NCBI GenBank assembly: GCA_938024025.1 | Contig: CALJBY010000305.1 | Coordinates: 1 to 7,418, forward strand | Direction: 5' to 3' | DNA: 7,418 nucleotides | DNA from: an uncultured bacterium | Lineage (GTDB): Bacteria > Desulfobacterota > WTBG01 | Part shown: positions 5,462 through 7,418 of the stretch, in pieces | Position numbering within the stretch: the stretch's first letter is position 1 | How the letters are laid out: each line of letters opens with the position of its first letter | Notes under the pieces: generated by a model | Database searches by the model: none | The model's input: only the letters and a program-made list of their open reading frames with translations | What the model was told of the DNA's origin: nothing | Program-made: the position numbers and the translations under genes

Positions 5462-5965
5462 TCATTTGGCTTCATCTCCCGGGCGATATTCCGGCATTTC
5501 CTTGCCTCCCATAGCTGTAATTTTCATCTTGAAGAAATTGGATTTGTCCGGATCCTTTAAGATAGCACCGAGGAATTTTTCCTTGAGACCCGGAGGGAAT
5601 AGGCCTTTTGCATCCATCCAATCTGCCAGAGTAGTAATTTCTTCAGGAGCGGTAACCTGAGAGAGTTCTCCATCCAAAATGATACTCCACCACGCCATCC
5701 TGAGTTCATCCTCAGGGGAAGGAAAGGTTTGATACATAGTGAAAGAGACATGCTTGCATTTGTTGAAGTAGTCAAATTTTCTCCCGCTTGGATTCATGCC
5801 GAAGTAGAGAGTACCGTTGTTGTTATCATAGTATGCATAGCCGAGGGGAACGCCGTAAGCAGCTGTACCATTTGTAAAACTGAGTACGCCATCCCGTTTT
5901 GATTGTAGCAGTTCTTTTATTTTTGGTTCATCCAAAAAGTGTGATTGAGTTCTCAGGTCTGCCAT
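5462..5965 (-). CDS. Pyridoxamine 5'-phosphate oxidase-like FMN-binding split-barrel protein
   Basis: This 167-residue protein shows the PNPOx-like flavin split barrel. RDGVLSF (24-30) and AAYGVPLGYAYYD (35-47) form the first strands. LYFGMNPSGRKFDYF (53-67) matches the conserved strand-turn that, in NimA-like members, reads FHxAxxGxK and contacts FMN phosphate. VSFTMY (73-78) and WWSIILDGEL (92-101) continue the barrel, and KMKITAMGGKEM (146-157) is the usual final strand with GKE. It probably binds FMN (or F420) in the cytosol and reduces or oxidises a small molecule; some family relatives degrade heme or reduce biliverdin. AAAGGAGG (5971-5978) is an excellent ribosome site 5 nt before the ATG. 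It is the second gene after the bilin-reductase-like gene, 35 nt away on the same strand, so co-transcription is likely. Substrate unknown. Confidence 0.82.
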   Translation of the reverse strand: MADLRTQSHFLDEPKIKELLQSKRDGVLSFTNGTAAYGVPLGYAYYDNNNGTLYFGMNPSGRKFDYFNKCKHVSFTMYQTFPSPEDELRMAWWSIILDGELSQVTAPEEITTLADWMDAKGLFPPGLKEKFLGAILKDPDKSNFFKMKITAMGGKEMPEYRPGDEAK

Positions 5966-6000
5966 AGTGTCCTCCTTTTATTGTAGGTTAATGATAATTG

Positions 6001-6744
6001 CTAGAAGAGCATCTCACCCAGTTTTTTGGCCAGTTCATCAGAGTAAAGATTGGGAATGTCAGAAAGAATGCGCGGTGTCATTTTAGCGAACATCTGACAG
6101 AAAGCGGACCTTTTCTGCCTTCCCTCCTCCAGAATTGCGGGATCCCTTAACAGGGCATAGTCTTCCCGCTGATTCAAAAAGGTTAAATAGAGATCAGCAT
6201 AATCAAAGAAACACTTCATGACAGCATCTTTGTTTTTTATCGCAAAATGTCCTGTCATCAGGCCGCCGGAAGAAAAATCTTCAAGGCCCGGCAGTGAAAC
6301 GAGGGGTGCAAGACCGGGTAGACTATCGATCTTTTCCCTGAGGGCTTGAACGGGTCTGCAAAAGGTCTCCCGGTATTCTTTTGTGCTTGCGAGGGGGGGG
6401 AGATCAACCCGGCCCTGGATGTAGTTATCAAAATGAAAGGATGCCTCCATTGCGCACAGGGGCAGGGGAAAGTCGTCGTTTGAGATAAAGGTAATAACGG
6501 TGAATTCACCGGGGTCGAGCGAGCTCTTATCATCCTTATTTTTTATGTTACCATCCTCTAGGCTCATGAAGCTGATCTTTTTGAGAGGGGCTTCTTTATT
6601 GTTCCCACAGGTAAAAATCCTCAAAAAAAGTTTTTCGTTCCCGATTTGTGCAATTGGCTCTTTACCGGCAGAAACTTCATCCATGCTGGTAATGTAGGGC
6701 TCAAATTTTGTTACCAAGGCTTCAAGGACATCATATTCTCTCAT
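6001..6744 (-). CDS. Divergent ferredoxin-dependent bilin reductase (FDBR/PcyA)-like protein
   Basis: This 247-residue protein has the length of PcyA/HY2-type enzymes. By eye, three blocks align with Synechocystis PcyA as I remember it. FPLPLCAME (92-100), followed by a strand ending RVDLPPL (112-118), corresponds to GLPLFGCD...ADLSP. GLMTGHFAIKN (161-171) corresponds to EIFSEYCLFIRP. The C-terminus has LEEGRQKRSAFCQ (205-217), Arg225 and a terminal LF, against LEHRQGQIHYCQ...RR-x-L...VLF. FDBRs transfer electrons from ferredoxin to biliverdin without metal or flavin. Here Glu100 occupies the place of PcyA Asp105, and the places of His88 and Glu76 appear to be hydrophobic, so the reaction or substrate may differ. 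No heme oxygenase or phytochrome gene is in the window. The ATG at 6742-6744 has AAAGGAG at 6751-6757. It leads a probable two-gene unit with the PNPOx-like gene. If the alignment fails, this is an unrecognised protein. Confidence 0.62.
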   Translation of the reverse strand: MREYDVLEALVTKFEPYITSMDEVSAGKEPIAQIGNEKLFLRIFTCGNNKEAPLKKISFMSLEDGNIKNKDDKSSLDPGEFTVITFISNDDFPLPLCAMEASFHFDNYIQGRVDLPPLASTKEYRETFCRPVQALREKIDSLPGLAPLVSLPGLEDFSSGGLMTGHFAIKNKDAVMKCFFDYADLYLTFLNQREDYALLRDPAILEEGRQKRSAFCQMFAKMTPRILSDIPNLYSDELAKKLGEMLF

Positions 6745-7046
6745 GGCGCACTCCTTTTATAGGATTATTCCACATTGCTTAGTTTGGCAAAGAAGCAGTA
6801 TTTGGCAGTAAACTATCATGAGATATTCTGTGTGTAAAGTACTAAGTGTGGAGGTTACAGATCTTTTGACGTAACTAATAGTTCAAGTGTTCTAGACAGT
6901 GCTTAAGCAGGTTTCTTAATCATTGGGAAATTATTCAACTTAGTCAACAACGTCCCTAAGCTTGAGATAAATAGTTGACTTGCTGCCCAAAAAGTGCTTT
7001 TTGTACTGTGTGCACAACGTTTACAACACTTTCAAGAGGCACAAAG
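6745..7046. other. 302-nt divergent intergenic region between the FDBR-like gene and ychF
   Basis: I find no gene, RNA or tandem array here. It holds the ribosome site of each flanking gene, a candidate promoter toward the FDBR-like gene (6810-6838), TTTGGCA twice at an 18-nt interval (6784-6790 and 6801-6807, approximately), and a 16-nt near-palindrome at 6988-7003 (CAAAAAGTGCTTTTTG) about 44 nt upstream of ychF. Weak promoter-like hexamers toward ychF exist around 6976-7010, but none is convincing. Confidence 0.6.
6810..6838 (-). promoter_or_regulatory. Candidate promoter for the FDBR-like/PNPOx-like unit
   Basis: On the minus strand, TTTACA (6833-6838) and TAGTTT (6810-6815) are 17 nt apart, giving a leader of about 60 nt before the ATG at 6744. 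The -35 is good and the -10 matches at only four positions. Another pair nearer the gene (TTGCCA with TAATCC) is about as plausible. Confidence 0.28.
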
Positions 7047-7418
7047 ATGGGCTTTACCTGTGGTATTGTCGGCCTGCCAAATGTAGGAAAATCTACTATC
7101 TTTAACGCTCTCTCCTCAGCTCATGTACCAGCCTCGAGTTATCCTTTTTGTACCATCGACTGCAACAAGGGGATGGTTGCCGTTCCCGATGAACGTTTGT
7201 TCACGATAGCGGAGATTATTCATCCCCCCCAGGTTACACCAACCCAGATTGAGTTTTTGGATATAGCTGGATTAGTAAAAGGGGCAAGCCAGGGTGAAGG
7301 CTTGGGAAACCAGTTTTTGGGACACATTCGAACGGTAGATACGATTGTGCATGTTGTCCGCTGCTTTGAACAACAGGATGTTGCTCATATGTATGGCTCC
7401 ATGGATCCAAGGCGGGAT
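7047..7418 (+). CDS. ychF: Redox-responsive ATPase/GTPase YchF (Obg-related), 3' end cut by window
   Basis: From the ATG at 7047 the frame stays open to the window edge for 124 codons, about a third of a usual 360-residue YchF. The protein begins [17 protein letters not shown], with the P-loop at residues 9-17. YPFCTID (32-38) is the family's switch I region, followed by the conserved VPDERL (46-51). DIAGL (72-76) is the G3 motif, leading into [13 protein letters not shown] (79-91), the YchF signature, then HIR-x-VD (93-98). These distinguish YchF from Obg and EngA. YchF is a cytosolic ribosome-associated P-loop NTPase, generally ATP-preferring, linked to translation and oxidative stress response. 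The NMSE-like G4 and the TGS domain would lie beyond the edge. AAGAGG at 7034-7039 is the ribosome site. Confidence 0.95.
   Translation, partial: MGFTCGIVGLPNVGKSTIFNALSSAHVPASSYPFCTIDCNKGMVAVPDERLFTIAEIIHPPQVTPTQIEFLDIAGLVKGASQGEGLGNQFLGHIRTVDTIVHVVRCFEQQDVAHMYGSMDPRRD

Overview
The window reads as a chromosomal segment of a free-living, probably anaerobic or microaerobic bacterium. It carries an Fe-S rich FrhB/FdhB-family protein, a DUF362 protein, an HU-type nucleoid protein, several small house-keeping-like enzymes, and intergenic DNA crowded with degenerate short-period repeats. That style is familiar from anammox-type Planctomycetota, deltaproteobacterial lineages and relatives. A Planctomycetota (Brocadiales-like) origin is my tentative guess from the repeat style and the look of the HU and YchF proteins; nothing in the window proves it. 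I see no rRNA, tRNA, CRISPR array, transposase, prophage or plasmid gene.

Layout from left to right. (1) The last 64 codons of a beta-CASP/RMMBL metallo-beta-lactamase protein (2-196, +) converge, across a hairpin (210-241), on an extended-SDR nucleotide-sugar epimerase/dehydratase-like gene (290-1222, -). (2) The 453-nt divergent gap 1223-1675 is a mosaic of at least six families of degenerate 7-10 nt tandem repeats, including two heptamer arrays in inverted orientation. (3) An FrhB/FdhB-type iron-sulfur flavoprotein (1676-3088, +) overlaps, tail to tail by 4 nt, a Cupin_5/DUF985 protein (3085-3588, -). (4) A nearly perfect 61-nt palindromic element (3603-3663) separates the cupin gene from a DUF362 gene (3682-4776, -). 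(5) A strong intrinsic terminator (4937-4971) follows an HU-family gene (4997-5299, -) that has a well-formed sigma-70-like promoter. (6) A two-gene minus-strand unit (6744 to 5462) encodes a protein that I read as a divergent ferredoxin-dependent bilin reductase (FDBR/PcyA-like), followed after 35 nt by a PNPOx-like FMN split-barrel protein. (7) A 302-nt divergent intergenic region leads to the first 124 codons of ychF (7047-7418, +), cut by the window edge.

The most interesting feature is the FDBR-like gene. Its middle motif and its C-terminal helices line up by eye with cyanobacterial PcyA, but the position of the catalytic Asp is Glu, and the His and Glu used by PcyA are not evident. It sits with a split-barrel flavoprotein, a fold that also includes heme-degrading and biliverdin-reducing enzymes. 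Together they suggest an uncharacterised tetrapyrrole/bilin-reducing pair in a bacterium with no visible phototrophy genes here. This rests on remote homology recognised by eye and needs a profile search.
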